Shown: positions 9,746 to 18,881, counted from the stretch's first letter. The stretch is DNA of 64,000 nt from CBDHHC01 sp965263345 (GCA_965263345.1 CBDHHC010000021.1:77860-141859); one strand, 5' to 3'. The notes: a model not told the origin generated them from the sequence alone. Numbers and translations are program-made.

Positions 9746-10885
9746 ATGAAACTTAACATAAAACGCTTTCTGAATTCTTCAAAAATTGGAAAGCAATTAA
9801 TGTCTGTTTTTCTTCTGATACTGACTTGTTTCCATGCTGGTGCCCAGGCACCTCAGTCCAACTTTAATCAAGAACAAAAAGTCACATCGGAGATTGCACA
9901 GTACCGTCAAGTGATTAATAGCAACACTCTTACAATACTAGGTGCAAGTCTGAGTGGTTCTTATATTAAAATTGTAGATGATATCGCAAAAGCAGTAAAT
10001 GATGGGCACAGTCTTAGAGTTATACCTTTAATTGGGGAAGGTGGTTCACAAAATATTCGTGACATACTTTACCTTAAAGGAATTGATGCGGGTATTGTTA
10101 TGTCCACTTCACTTGAGGCTTACAAAAAGGATCCGATTTTTAGAAATATTGAGAGAAAACTGACCTATATTGCACGCCTCTATAATGAAGAATTTCATAT
10201 CATTACAAATAAAAAAATTAACTCAATTAATGATCTACAAGGCAAAGTGGTTGGCTTTCATGGTGGAGCTTATGTAAGTGGTCAATTGTTATTCGATAAA
10301 CTTAAAATTCAACGGTCCAAATCTATTAAAATCAATTTTTTTAAAGGTTTGGAAAAAATAAAAACGGGTGAAATTTCAGCTATAGTCAGAGCGACAGCGC
10401 GACCTATGAAGGGTTTAAATAAATCATTTGATCCTAATCATCATAAGTTACTTCCAATTAAATTTAGCATACCACTGGCAAAATCTTATGCGCCCGCAAT
10501 ATTGACCCATAAAGATTACCCAAACCTCATCTCTGAAGGGGGACAAATTAATACAGTGTCTATTAGTGTTATATTGGCCGCCTTTGCCCATAACCCAAAA
10601 TCAGAGCGATACAGACGTGTTGCAAAGTTCACTCGAGCATTCTTTAAAAATTTCCAGAAAATACTCAACAATAAAAAACGTCATAGAAAATGGGATGAAG
10701 TTAATCTCGCAGCAAATCTACCTGGTTGGCGACGTTTTAGAGCGGCGAGCGAATGGATAAATAATAAATCTAGATTTACCAAATTTGTGAAAAGAAATTC
10801 TGAAAGCAAATCAAATTTTGATGAAGAACAAGCAGAAAAGCTTTTCAAAAAATATTTAGAATGGACGCAAAAACAAAAACAATAA
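9746..10885 (+). CDS. TAXI-family TRAP-type solute-binding protein
   Basis: Periplasmic substrate-binding protein. After a signal peptide ending near FHAGAQA comes the TAXI-type fold: LTILGASLSGSYIKIVDDIA, then RVIPLIGEGGSQNIRDILY, a GIDAGIV strand, and LQGKVVGFHGGAYVSGQ, the order seen in TAXI proteins (usually G..G..Y...A and ...V..T.GS..N...). The start is ATG 9746 with AAAGGGG just upstream; a TTG at 9728 also opens the frame. No TRAP membrane subunits are adjacent, so the partner is elsewhere or the protein has a sensing role. The basic C-terminus, rich in Lys, is unusual. Substrate unknown. Confidence 0.75.
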   Translation: MKLNIKRFLNSSKIGKQLMSVFLLILTCFHAGAQAPQSNFNQEQKVTSEIAQYRQVINSNTLTILGASLSGSYIKIVDDIAKAVNDGHSLRVIPLIGEGGSQNIRDILYLKGIDAGIVMSTSLEAYKKDPIFRNIERKLTYIARLYNEEFHIITNKKINSINDLQGKVVGFHGGAYVSGQLLFDKLKIQRSKSIKINFFKGLEKIKTGEISAIVRATARPMKGLNKSFDPNHHKLLPIKFSIPLAKSYAPAILTHKDYPNLISEGGQINTVSISVILAAFAHNPKSERYRRVAKFTRAFFKNFQKILNNKKRHRKWDEVNLAANLPGWRRFRAASEWINNKSRFTKFVKRNSESKSNFDEEQAEKLFKKYLEWTQKQKQ

Positions 10886-11129
10886 TTGATCAGATATTTA
10901 CATAGTGAGGGACGAGCGATGAAAAGGAGGCTTGCTTATCCCTAATATATGAAAGAAAAAATAAAAAATTACATACATAATCAATACCTATTGCTCGATT
11001 GTAACGTGCTGCTAATTTAAGACAGAACCCAAATTGGAAGTGGTAAGAGTTTTAATTATCCAGCATCTAAATTTTTATTTTTTCTATAATTGCTGCTTTA
11101 ATCAAAAACATAAAACAGGAGTTTATAGA

Positions 11130-12161
11130 ATGAAAACAAAACTTATTATCACCTTATGCTCACTTATACAGCTCTCTATGCTTATTTCGACATCTCATGT
11201 TAGTGCTGCCACAACACTTGAAACAATCAAGTCTAGAGGAAAAGTAATTTGTGGGTCGAACGGTAACAGAGCTGGTTTTTCTTCTTTGAACAGTAAAGGC
11301 CAGTGGACTGGTATGGATATTGATACATGTAAAGCCATTGCTGCTGCTGTCCTTAAGGATACTGCCAAAGTTCAATTCGTAAAAACCACGACCAAAACAC
11401 GTTTTACAGCATTACAAACGTCTGAAATTGATGTTCTTATCAGAAATGTAACTTGGACATTGAGCCGTGATACAAAGCTGGGTGTCGATTTCGTTGCAAC
11501 AACCTTTTATGATGGTCAGGGCTTTATGGTCCATAAAAAAACTGGCGCTAAGACCGTAAAAGATCTCAATAATGCAACTGTTTGTGTCCTACCAGGCTCA
11601 ACATCAGAAAAAGTTGTAGCGGATGTTTTTGCTGCTAATAAAATAAAATATACGCCAGTTGTGATTGAAGATAAAAAGCAACTTAATACAGCTTTCTTTA
11701 GTGGTCGCTGCGATGTGCATGTTCAATCAACCTCAGGACTAAGTGCATCACGCGCAACTGTTGCTACAAAACCCGAAGACTATATTATTCTTCCAGGAGT
11801 TTATGGCAAAGATCCTATGGGCCCTGCAGTTCGTCAGGATGATGCAAAATGGCGCGATATTGTTGCCTGGAGTGTTTATGCTATGATGACTGCTGAAGAG
11901 CTTGGAATTACTTCAGACAATGTTGACGACATGAAAACTTCAAAAAAGGCTGAGGTTGCTCGTCTTCTTGGAACCAAAGGTAACCTTGGAGAAACTCTTG
12001 GTCTTGATAAAGAATGGGCTTACAGAATTATCAAGCAGGTTGGTAATTATGGCGAAGTCTTTGAACGTAACCTTGGAAAAGATTCTCCACTAAAACTTGA
12101 GCGTGGACTTAACAATCTATGGACTAAAGGTGGTTTATTATATTCTCCACCAGTTAAATAG
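11130..12161 (+). CDS. aapJ: General L-amino acid ABC transporter, periplasmic binding protein
   Basis: Binds amino acids in the periplasm for the AapQMP transporter encoded next. Signal peptide at residues 1-25 ending HVSAA, then the SBP_bac_3 fold starting TLETIKSRGKVICGSNG, with GMDIDTCKAIAAAVL and LSRDTKLGVDF, characteristic of AapJ/BztA. The start is ATG 11130 with CAGGAG 9 bases upstream, although the frame is open from 11034. A 14-bp hairpin follows the stop codon and probably caps this transcript, which would let the binding protein be made in excess over the membrane subunits. Confidence 0.93.
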   Translation: MKTKLIITLCSLIQLSMLISTSHVSAATTLETIKSRGKVICGSNGNRAGFSSLNSKGQWTGMDIDTCKAIAAAVLKDTAKVQFVKTTTKTRFTALQTSEIDVLIRNVTWTLSRDTKLGVDFVATTFYDGQGFMVHKKTGAKTVKDLNNATVCVLPGSTSEKVVADVFAANKIKYTPVVIEDKKQLNTAFFSGRCDVHVQSTSGLSASRATVATKPEDYIILPGVYGKDPMGPAVRQDDAKWRDIVAWSVYAMMTAEELGITSDNVDDMKTSKKAEVARLLGTKGNLGETLGLDKEWAYRIIKQVGNYGEVFERNLGKDSPLKLERGLNNLWTKGGLLYSPPVK

Positions 12162-12193
12162 CTCTTTGGTGTGTTTCATATTATAATGAGCAA

Positions 12194-12226
12194 AAGGTAT
12201 AGGTTTAGAGGATAAACCTATACCTT
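12194..12226 (+). terminator. Long perfect hairpin between aapJ and aapQ
   Basis: Arms 12194-12207 and 12213-12226 are perfect 14-bp inverted repeats around a 5-base loop GAGGA, lying 33 bases after the aapJ stop. There is no long T tract after it, so it may act as a partial terminator or a 3'-end stabiliser that separates expression of the binding protein from the permease genes. Confidence 0.8.
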
Positions 12227-12283
12227 ATTCAATAACGAAAATAATAATTTTGATCTCATCTCAAATGAAAAGCAGACCATGGC

Positions 12284-13438
12284 ATGTTTTTTTTTCAGTA
12301 CGCAAAGAGTGTCTGGTATAATGTAAACTTCCGCGTTTTTATATTCCAAGGGCTTATACTCGGTCTTGTCATTGTCTCCGCGGTTTTTATGGTTTTAAAT
12401 ACCCAATCCGCATTACAAAGTCGAGGTATTCAAACTGGCTTTAACTTTTTGTTTCAAGAAGCTGGTTTTGATATTGGTGAAAAGATTATTGAGTTTACCT
12501 CGACAGACACATTTTTGTCTGCATATTTTGTTGCCATACTAAATACCTTACATGTTTCTATCATCAGCATAATCATTGCAACATTTCTTGGTATTATTAT
12601 AGGTATTGCAAGATTGTCCTCTAACATATTAATTTCTAAGATAGCAAAAGCTTATATTGAAATTTTACGTAATACACCTCAGCTTGTACAAATAATCTTC
12701 TGGTATACTTTACTCGTAAAATCCCCAGCTCCTCGCGAGGCAATTTCAGTCTTCGATGTTATTTTTATTTCTAATCGAGGTGTTCATATTGCTTGGTTTG
12801 AGAATAGTACAATTTTCTTTCTGATGGGTGCCGTTTTTATTGTTGCTTTAGGAATTGTTTTTTTAATCCACTGGTTGAATCGGCACACTTGGCAAAGCTC
12901 TCAATTTATTTGGGGGAGCGGTTTATTTGTTATTGTCTGTCCTCTCTTAGTTTGGTTTTTATCAGATACGAAACTGACCATTGAATTTCCTAGACTATCC
13001 GGGTTTAATTTTACAGGTGGGCTAACTGCATCACCAGAGTTCCTAGCTATTCTTTTAGGACTCTCTCTATATATATCAGCATTTATTGCTGAAATTGTGC
13101 GTTCAGGGATTCAAGCCATTGATAAAGGGCAATGGGAGGCTTCATCTGCAATAGGGTTAAATACCTTTGATAAGTACAGATGTGTTATTTTACCACAAGC
13201 TCTTAGAATTATGATTCCTCCTTCCTCGGCACAATATATCAGCCTTGTGAAAAACAGTTCGTTAGGAAGCGCGATCGGATATCCAGAGCTGTTTAATATA
13301 ACGAATACAATCGTCACTCTAAGCACAAATACAATAGAACCGATCGTAATCATGATGGCTGTGTATTTAACGATTGCTTTTAGCATATCCATCTTGATGA
13401 ACTTTTATAACAAAGCAGTTGCGATAAAGGAGCGATAA
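12284..13438 (+). CDS. aapQ: General L-amino acid ABC transporter, permease AapQ
   Basis: Inner-membrane permease subunit. Several hydrophobic segments; the histidine/glutamate-type permease core includes ARLSSN, YIEILRNTPQLVQIIFWY and the EAA loop EASSAIGLNTFDKYRCVILPQALRI (about residues 285-310). The start lies in a run of nine T bases right after ATG (12287-12295), and a second ATG at 12279 in another frame enters the same run, so the N-terminus is uncertain. The family usually has a longer cytoplasmic lead before the first membrane helix. It abuts aapM with no gap. Confidence 0.9.
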   Translation: MFFFQYAKSVWYNVNFRVFIFQGLILGLVIVSAVFMVLNTQSALQSRGIQTGFNFLFQEAGFDIGEKIIEFTSTDTFLSAYFVAILNTLHVSIISIIIATFLGIIIGIARLSSNILISKIAKAYIEILRNTPQLVQIIFWYTLLVKSPAPREAISVFDVIFISNRGVHIAWFENSTIFFLMGAVFIVALGIVFLIHWLNRHTWQSSQFIWGSGLFVIVCPLLVWFLSDTKLTIEFPRLSGFNFTGGLTASPEFLAILLGLSLYISAFIAEIVRSGIQAIDKGQWEASSAIGLNTFDKYRCVILPQALRIMIPPSSAQYISLVKNSSLGSAIGYPELFNITNTIVTLSTNTIEPIVIMMAVYLTIAFSISILMNFYNKAVAIKER

Positions 13439-14557
13439 ATGGTCAAGCATGTTCCGATATCTAAAGCTGTTCCGTCTCAATCTCAGCACCTCGTTAGACA
13501 AAAAAACGCTAAAGGCATTCTGGTTTGGCTAAGAAACAACTTATTTAACAGCCCCTTCAATTCAATTCTGACACTTTTAGCGTTATGGGCTTTATTTATT
13601 ACACTCCCTAAATTTATCGCCTGGGGCTTTATCAATGCTGTCTGGATTGCGGATGATGCGAAAATATGTGAAGAAGCTTTGGGCGCATGCTGGGCCGTTA
13701 TTACCGAAAAATACAGGATCATTCTATTTGGCATATATCCTTATGACCAACACTGGCGCGGTGTTGCTGTTATATGCATTGTTATCACTATGTTTGCCCT
13801 TTCAACCATCCGAAAATTTTGGTCCTATAAACTAATCATAGGATGGGTTTTTACCACGCTTTCTATATTTATTCTCATGCATGGGGGCATTTTCGGTCTT
13901 AAAATCGTTGAAACCCACCAATGGGGTGGATTGCCCATGACATTATTTATGTTTATTGCCACAATTATGGGTGGCATGCCGTTAGCCATTCTTCTTGCCC
14001 TTGGCAGAAGATCCGAACTTCCTGTTATTAAAGCATTGAGTGTAACATTTATTGAAGTTATTCGAGGCGTTCCTCTTTTAACGGTTCTTTTTATGGCGTC
14101 ACTTATTTTTCCTCTATTTATGCCCGAAGGCTTTACGATCAATCAATTTTTACGTGCCCAGGTTGGGATGATTATGTTTTTTGCAGCCTATGCTGCTGAG
14201 ATTGTTCGAGGTGGCTTACAAGCTATACCAAAACAACAATTTGAAGCGTCTTATGCAATAGGGTTGAGCTATTGGAAAATGATGTGGCGGATCATTTTAC
14301 CTCAGGCTCTGCGAATTGTTATTCCGGCTTTGATGAATGATATTATCCGTGCCTTCAAGAATACAACTTTTGTAAGTATCATAGGATTATTTGATGTTCT
14401 TGGTGCCGCGTCTACGGCCTTAGAAGACCCGCTTTGGTCACGCCAAGGCGTGGAAGTTTATCTGTTTGTTTGCGTCCTTTATTTTATCTTTTGTTACAGT
14501 ATGTCAAAATATAGTGAAAACGTTGAGCAGACCTTGAAAAAAGGAAGAAACTTCTGA
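13439..14557 (+). CDS. aapM: General L-amino acid ABC transporter, permease AapM
   Basis: Second permease subunit. It has the same core as AapQ: FIEVIRGVPLLTVLFMA and the ATPase-contacting EAA loop EASYAIGLSYWKMMWRIILP, plus extra N-terminal membrane helices and the long AapM-type loop containing DDAKICEEALGACWAVI. It starts right after the aapQ stop and overlaps the aapP start by one base, so the four genes form one operon. Confidence 0.92.
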   Translation: MVKHVPISKAVPSQSQHLVRQKNAKGILVWLRNNLFNSPFNSILTLLALWALFITLPKFIAWGFINAVWIADDAKICEEALGACWAVITEKYRIILFGIYPYDQHWRGVAVICIVITMFALSTIRKFWSYKLIIGWVFTTLSIFILMHGGIFGLKIVETHQWGGLPMTLFMFIATIMGGMPLAILLALGRRSELPVIKALSVTFIEVIRGVPLLTVLFMASLIFPLFMPEGFTINQFLRAQVGMIMFFAAYAAEIVRGGLQAIPKQQFEASYAIGLSYWKMMWRIILPQALRIVIPALMNDIIRAFKNTTFVSIIGLFDVLGAASTALEDPLWSRQGVEVYLFVCVLYFIFCYSMSKYSENVEQTLKKGRNF

Positions 14558-15330
14558 TGGATGAGACTCAGAAGCAAGATCAGACTGTCAACGGTGAATT
14601 CATTGTGGGTTTTCAAAATGTTAATAAGTGGTTTGATGACTTTCATGTGCTTCGCGATATCAACCTATCTGTTGGCCATGGTGAAAAAGTTGTGATCTGT
14701 GGGCCGTCAGGGTCAGGGAAATCCACTTTAATCAGATGTATCAATAATTTAGAGCAGCATCAAAATGGCAAACTGATCGTGAATGGAACTGAGTTAACAG
14801 ATGACCTGCGTGCAATTGAGACCATTCGCCAGCAGGTTGGTATGGTGTTTCAAAGTTTTAATTTATTTCCTCACCTTTCTATTCTTGAAAATTTAACACT
14901 TGGACCTGTTCTAGTTCAAAAGAGCTCTCAAAAAGAAGCTGAAAAAAAAGCCATGGAGCTTCTTGAACGGGTTAAGATCCCAGAACAGGCACAAAAATAT
15001 CCTGGTCAATTATCCGGCGGACAACAACAACGTGTCGCTATTGCACGGGCTCTTATTTTACAGCCTAAAATTATGCTTTTTGATGAGCCAACATCTGCCC
15101 TTGATCCCGAAATGATTAGTGAGGTACTTGATGTCATGATTGAACTTGCACATGAAGGTATGACTATGATTTGTGTAACTCATGAAATGGGATTTGCAAA
15201 ACAAGTCGCTGATCTGATGGTATTTATGGACAATGGCGAAATCGTTGAAGCCGCGTCTCCAGATAATTTTTTCAGCCATCCAAAAAATGAACGAACACAA
15301 CTTTTCTTAAGCCAGATTCTAACACATTAG
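14557..15330 (+). CDS. aapP: General L-amino acid ABC transporter, ATPase AapP
   Basis: Cytoplasmic ATPase of the polar amino-acid uptake family. Walker A GPSGSGKST (about residues 48-56), Q-loop MVFQSFNLFPH, signature LSGGQQQR, Walker B IMLFDEPTSALDP, and the switch His in CVTHEMGFA are all intact. Its ATG overlaps the aapM stop (TGATG). Length is normal. Confidence 0.95.
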   Translation: MDETQKQDQTVNGEFIVGFQNVNKWFDDFHVLRDINLSVGHGEKVVICGPSGSGKSTLIRCINNLEQHQNGKLIVNGTELTDDLRAIETIRQQVGMVFQSFNLFPHLSILENLTLGPVLVQKSSQKEAEKKAMELLERVKIPEQAQKYPGQLSGGQQQRVAIARALILQPKIMLFDEPTSALDPEMISEVLDVMIELAHEGMTMICVTHEMGFAKQVADLMVFMDNGEIVEAASPDNFFSHPKNERTQLFLSQILTH

Positions 15331-15588
15331 AGGTGTGTCTTATACTTCTCTCGGATTATGCCATAACCATAACAGAGTACCGTTACGCTGTCAAGGAAAA
15401 TAATCCTGAAAATAATTTAGTTTGTGTATTATAGTTAGAGAAGAGTTAATTCCTATAAAGAACCAGGATAATCAATTGAAGCTCATGGATGAAGATAGCA
15501 CCTGAATTAACCTGTCCTTAACAAAGAAATATGTTATGAAAAGAGCATATCTGAAATCTATTTATATTTTTAAAAGGGAGTTTCAACA

Positions 15589-15993
15589 GTGAGATTTTTT
15601 CTGAATATTACACTATTTGTCATTTTAGCTTTTTTTCTCTCTCCATCATCACAGGTTCATGCGAGCTTTACAGCTCATTGCAAAACGCAATATAACAAAT
15701 GTGCAAGCTGGTGCGATGCAAATAGGAGTGGAAATGATCGATGCTATAACGATTGTAAAAAGCGAAGAACAACGTGCAAAAGAACAGGTTGCTATCATTG
15801 GAGTAGCAAGCCGGCAAGTTGCGCAAAATCGGGCAAAGCTCCTTTTTGTAAATCATATTATAACCGTTGCATAAAGTGGTGTAAGAGCAAAGGGCGAGGG
15901 GCTTCATGTACTTCAGACTGCAAAAACCGTAATACATCCTGCTTGCAAGATGGATGTTATGAGTGGAGCGGGAAAAACTATTGCAGAAAATAA
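15589..15993 (+). CDS. Small exported Cys-rich protein made of two duplicated units
   Basis: Unknown function. GTG start with AAGGGAG 8 bases upstream, then a signal peptide ending near QVHASF. The mature part of about 105 residues carries two similar units of about 42 residues, each with seven Cys in the order C-x6-C-x3-C...C-x3-C-x6-C-x4/5-C and ending GCYHW or GCYEW. Such density in an exported protein implies multiple disulfides; the chain is very basic. Toxin-like, cell-surface or periplasmic binding roles are all possible and none is supported further. It stands alone, preceded by 258 bp in which I see nothing else. Confidence 0.7.
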   Translation: MRFFLNITLFVILAFFLSPSSQVHASFTAHCKTQYNKCASWCDANRSGNDRCYNDCKKRRTTCKRTGCYHWSSKPASCAKSGKAPFCKSYYNRCIKWCKSKGRGASCTSDCKNRNTSCLQDGCYEWSGKNYCRK

Positions 15994-16000
15994 ACTTTGC

Positions 16001-16026
16001 CCCCGCCGAAGAATTTTTCGGCGGGG
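16001..16026. terminator. Hairpin between convergent genes
   Basis: Perfect 10-bp GC-rich stem (arms 16001-16010 and 16017-16026, loop GAATTT) lying between the stop codons of the Cys-rich protein and the convergent membrane-protein gene. Placement fits a shared bidirectional terminator, although T tracts are weak. Confidence 0.75.
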
Positions 16027-16036
16027 ACATCTCATC

Positions 16037-16690
16037 TTAAACCTCAACAACACGTCTCACATGCGCCCGTTCATGATAAAGCTTCAAAAACACAGCCAGG
16101 TGCAAAATAATAAGGATCGGTACAAAGAAACTTGGGAAAAGATTCAATGGCCAGACTTCCATAGGACCAGACGTAATGCCTTCAGGGATCAGCTCAGGAT
16201 AAACTCCTGAAGCCAAAAACGCAGTACTTACCGCTGCAAGAAAATCTAACATACCAAGAATATGAAACATCAAAAATGAATTGCTATGCGCGTAATTGGG
16301 ATCACGCAATAGACTCAGCACAACAAATGGGGCTGCAAATCCAACAGCAATATCACCATAACCTGCAGGCCAGGCAAAAAGAGCAGGGAGTTTGTCAAAA
16401 GAATAGAGAATTAAGAATGTAAAGCCGAGCACACGAAAATGCTGGAACATCGTAAGAGCCACATAATCCTGCGCCAAAACAAAATTCCGAAACCGCTCAG
16501 AAATCATATAAGTTGCTAAAAATAAAACCACAGGAACAATCACATTCAAAGCAATAGGCCGTATAAGCGTATTTGTGTCTGTTGTTAAAAACCCAGTAAC
16601 GCCGATCCAATAAGCCGAAACAAATAGGGCGGCAACCAATAACAGGGTGATAAATTTTGCAGAACTCGTCCAAACTTGGGGGGATGTCAT
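16037..16690 (-). CDS. Multi-span inner-membrane protein controlled by adjacent MarR regulator
   Basis: Unknown function; about six hydrophobic segments span the whole 217 residues, with conserved-looking GYGDIAVGFAAP and NLFPSFFVPI stretches. The start has AAAAGGAG 7 bases upstream. A 12-bp palindrome 22 bp before the start codon matches the one in the marR promoter, so the gene is probably a target of that regulator. Its base composition is richer in G+C than the aap genes nearby. It could be a transport, redox or stress membrane protein; nothing decides. Confidence 0.7.
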   Translation of the reverse strand: MTSPQVWTSSAKFITLLLVAALFVSAYWIGVTGFLTTDTNTLIRPIALNVIVPVVLFLATYMISERFRNFVLAQDYVALTMFQHFRVLGFTFLILYSFDKLPALFAWPAGYGDIAVGFAAPFVVLSLLRDPNYAHSNSFLMFHILGMLDFLAAVSTAFLASGVYPELIPEGITSGPMEVWPLNLFPSFFVPILIILHLAVFLKLYHERAHVRRVVEV

Positions 16691-16712
16691 AATTTTACTC
16701 CTTTTAAATAAA

Positions 16713-16724
16713 GTGTATATACAC
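16713..16724. promoter_or_regulatory. Palindromic operator upstream of the membrane-protein gene
   Basis: GTGTATATACAC, a perfect 12-bp palindrome, 22 bp upstream of the start codon of the minus-strand gene at 16690. It differs by one base from the site in the marR promoter (17192-17203). The spacing suits a MarR dimer site covering the promoter or the transcription start. Confidence 0.7.
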
Positions 16725-16742
16725 CTAAATAATCAAATTTTT

Positions 16743-17186
16743 TTACAATTTATGCGAGGCCTCAACCACAAGGCCAAGATCATCAAGCAGGCTTTGCCAC
16801 CTCTTTTGCCCGAGCGCATCAACCATATGGCTTTGCGCAGACTGCCACAGCGGCATCGCCTCATCAAGGGTCTTGCGACCCTTATCTGTCAGGAGAATAC
16901 GCCGTACCCGGCGATCTTCCTCCTGAACAATGTCAATTAAATTTTGTGCAACCAGTGGCTTGAGATTCCGTGTCAATGTCGTCCTGTCCATCACCATCAA
17001 CTCGGCCAGTTTTGATAATGGCAAATCATTACGCTTCGACAATGTCGCCAGCAATGAAAACTGAGTCACCTTCAAACCAACAGGCTGTAAGCTCTCATCA
17101 AAAATCTGCGTCACCACCCGCGTCGCCCGGCGCAGGCTCGCACAAGTGCAGGTGGTTACATCTTCCGAGTTGCGTTTTTTAGTCAT
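16743..17186 (-). CDS. MarR-family transcriptional regulator
   Basis: Winged-helix repressor. The helix-turn-helix region LPLSKLAELMVMDRTTLTRNL and wing EEDRRVRRILLTDKGRKTL (about residues 55-105) are typical. Two Cys in TTCTCASLRRA at residues 13-15 precede the domain; in this group such cysteines could sense thiol stress, but that is a guess. It lies upstream of and in line with the membrane-protein gene. Its own promoter has the -10 box inside the palindromic operator, so it is probably autorepressed. Confidence 0.9.
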   Translation of the reverse strand: MTKKRNSEDVTTCTCASLRRATRVVTQIFDESLQPVGLKVTQFSLLATLSKRNDLPLSKLAELMVMDRTTLTRNLKPLVAQNLIDIVQEEDRRVRRILLTDKGRKTLDEAMPLWQSAQSHMVDALGQKRWQSLLDDLGLVVEASHKL

Positions 17187-17191
17187 GATAT

Positions 17192-17221
17192 GTGTATATG
17201 CACGTTAATAAGTTTTGTCAA
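17192..17221 (-). promoter_or_regulatory. marR promoter with overlapping operator; probably leaderless transcript
   Basis: On the minus strand TTGACA (17221-17216), exactly 17 bases, then TATACA (17198-17193). The -10 lies inside the near-palindrome GTGCATATACAC, which matches 11 of 12 bases of the site at 16713-16724. The ATG at 17186 falls 6 bases after the -10, where transcription would start, so the mRNA appears to begin at or next to the start codon with no room for a ribosome site. Confidence 0.75.
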
Positions 17222-17323
17222 GGGGGAAGGAAATAAAGATTTATCTTAATAAACAATTCGCAGTTGAGGGCATATAAGTAGGGACCTTTAGTATTCATAC
17301 TGGAGTTTCAGATTTTGATCAAT

Positions 17324-17347
17324 CCAGGGCATAGCCCTGGCTTTTTT
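17324..17347 (+). terminator. Intrinsic terminator with no gene before it
   Basis: CCAGGGC, loop ATA, GCCCTGG (17324-17340), followed by C and seven T bases. It is a textbook plus-strand terminator. The only gene upstream runs the other way, so it would end an untranslated transcript started within about 17205-17310. Confidence 0.8.
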
Positions 17348-18782
17348 TACAAAATAACATTATACTAGCTATGGACTGAATGATAGTTCAGAACAATGTA
17401 ATATGACAGCCCATAAGGAATTCATAAAGCTTTTGAACAAGGCTATTAGAAAAAGCAATTGAAGAGCACGACTCAATCTGGCCTGAAGAAGAGCAAATTG
17501 AAATCTGCTGAGTTTATCATCAATCATGTGTATATTAAATGACCCTACTTTCTGATTTTGATTTTTCATAAACACAAGCCGTCATGAGTCCAAGAAGCAG
17601 TAAAAAATCACTGGATGAAGGTAAAGGAATCTCCTTGCTGAAGAAGTCCATATTTAAGGTTCATGCTATAGTATCAAGGCGGAGTAAGGAGAGATAAAGC
17701 CAAGAGCAATCAGGTTGATCTTATAGATCAGTTTGACAACTGGTATTCATCCAACTTTTTGTGACAAAGTGCAAAGTACTTTTCAGATAGCTTCCAGCCT
17801 TACATCTGCCTATCAATATCTTCAGCTCGGGGGATTTCTTTTGATACACAAATTAATAAACGAGAACCAATATTTTCTAAACCTCCATAAACAGGCAATT
17901 GTTTTAAACCCTGTTACAGGATACTCATATTCTTTATTTGAATATAAGGAATTGAGCATGGAAATAAAATTACGGTCATCATTTGAAATTTCCATCAATT
18001 TCGTCAAACCAACTCATCTTCAGCTCACTGATAATGCAGTATCTAAATTATGACCAATGTTATTTTTAGATATCTTGAAGCGTCATATGAGAGATTTTGA
18101 AGAAGGAAAGCTTTAAATGCAAGCTCAATTGAGCGAGACATTGAGAAATGTAACTGAAATCGGTGCAACAATTGTCGTACCCAAGATCATTGCCAAAAGC
18201 ATCATCAGCTGCTTTACTTGCTGCATAGTACTCTAAGTTCTTGAATAACGATACATTCCAAAAGGTGTAACACGGTTAGCATCCATATGGAGAGATGTAC
18301 GTGGGTTTCGTGCCATAATTTAATTTCTCTGGTAATAGTAATGACAGCTTGGAGTAGGATAGCTGTCTTTCGTTTTAAGTCCATACAAAGTCAGACGCAA
18401 TTTCCACGGAGAACGTTTTTTCCTGGCAGAACCAATAGAGTGCCTATACAACTTCAATTTTTAACCCGTTTGGTCGTGGTTTTCCTAATCCTTTAGGTTG
18501 ATTCCGAGTTTTCCAAAGTAGAGTTTCAAGATTAATACTCTTTCTCCTCTTCTTGATAAGATTAGATACTATTTACTGATAAGAAAGTATCAACAGTAAA
18601 AAATTCTATTCCACAGTAAATTTAAAGTAATAATATCTATATCAGGTGGTGTTTTGCCTTTTATACTTAAGAAAATGAGGTTTAATCTATCTATAACTGA
18701 CTAATTATTCCCCCCTACACAACCCGTGCATAACCCCCAACCCAGCATTCCCAAACCCCACAGAATCTCATAGGCTACAAAC
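17348..18782. other. Gene-poor region with probable decayed fragments
   Basis: No convincing gene. Several short open frames have no ribosome site or family resemblance. On the minus strand, ATG at 18316 opens a 27-codon frame that, after one frame change near 18245, continues as LEYYAASKAADDAFGND-like protein, which looks like the remains of a small gene. The run of stops and frame changes suggests decay after rearrangement just before recQ. Confidence 0.45.
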
Positions 18783-18881
18783 AGCTATTTCCAAATTTTT
18801 TGAGACGAGGCGCGATGAGCGCAGTGTAGTAGACCTACATAAGCGAAGAGCAACGAAGTATCGAAGAATTTGGGGATAGCT
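18783..18881. repeat. Dispersed ~100-bp hairpin element, copy 1
   Basis: Outer arms 18783-18803 and 18861-18881 are imperfect inverted repeats (17 of 21 positions pair, most of the others as G-U). Inside are smaller stems (TGTAG...CTACA and GCGC...GCGC) and the core CCTACATAAGCGAAGAGC followed by AACGAAGT. The same core and architecture recur at 46068-46170. It sits just upstream of recQ. Confidence 0.75.

Noticed and set aside
12279..12310. Alternative ATG for aapQ in another frame entering the T9 run, suggesting a frameshift.
   Set aside because: The annotated frame already gives a full permease; the alternative hits a stop soon after the run.
17733..18053. 106-codon plus-strand frame and overlapping minus frame.
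   Set aside because: Neither has a ribosome site or recognisable motif; region shows decay.
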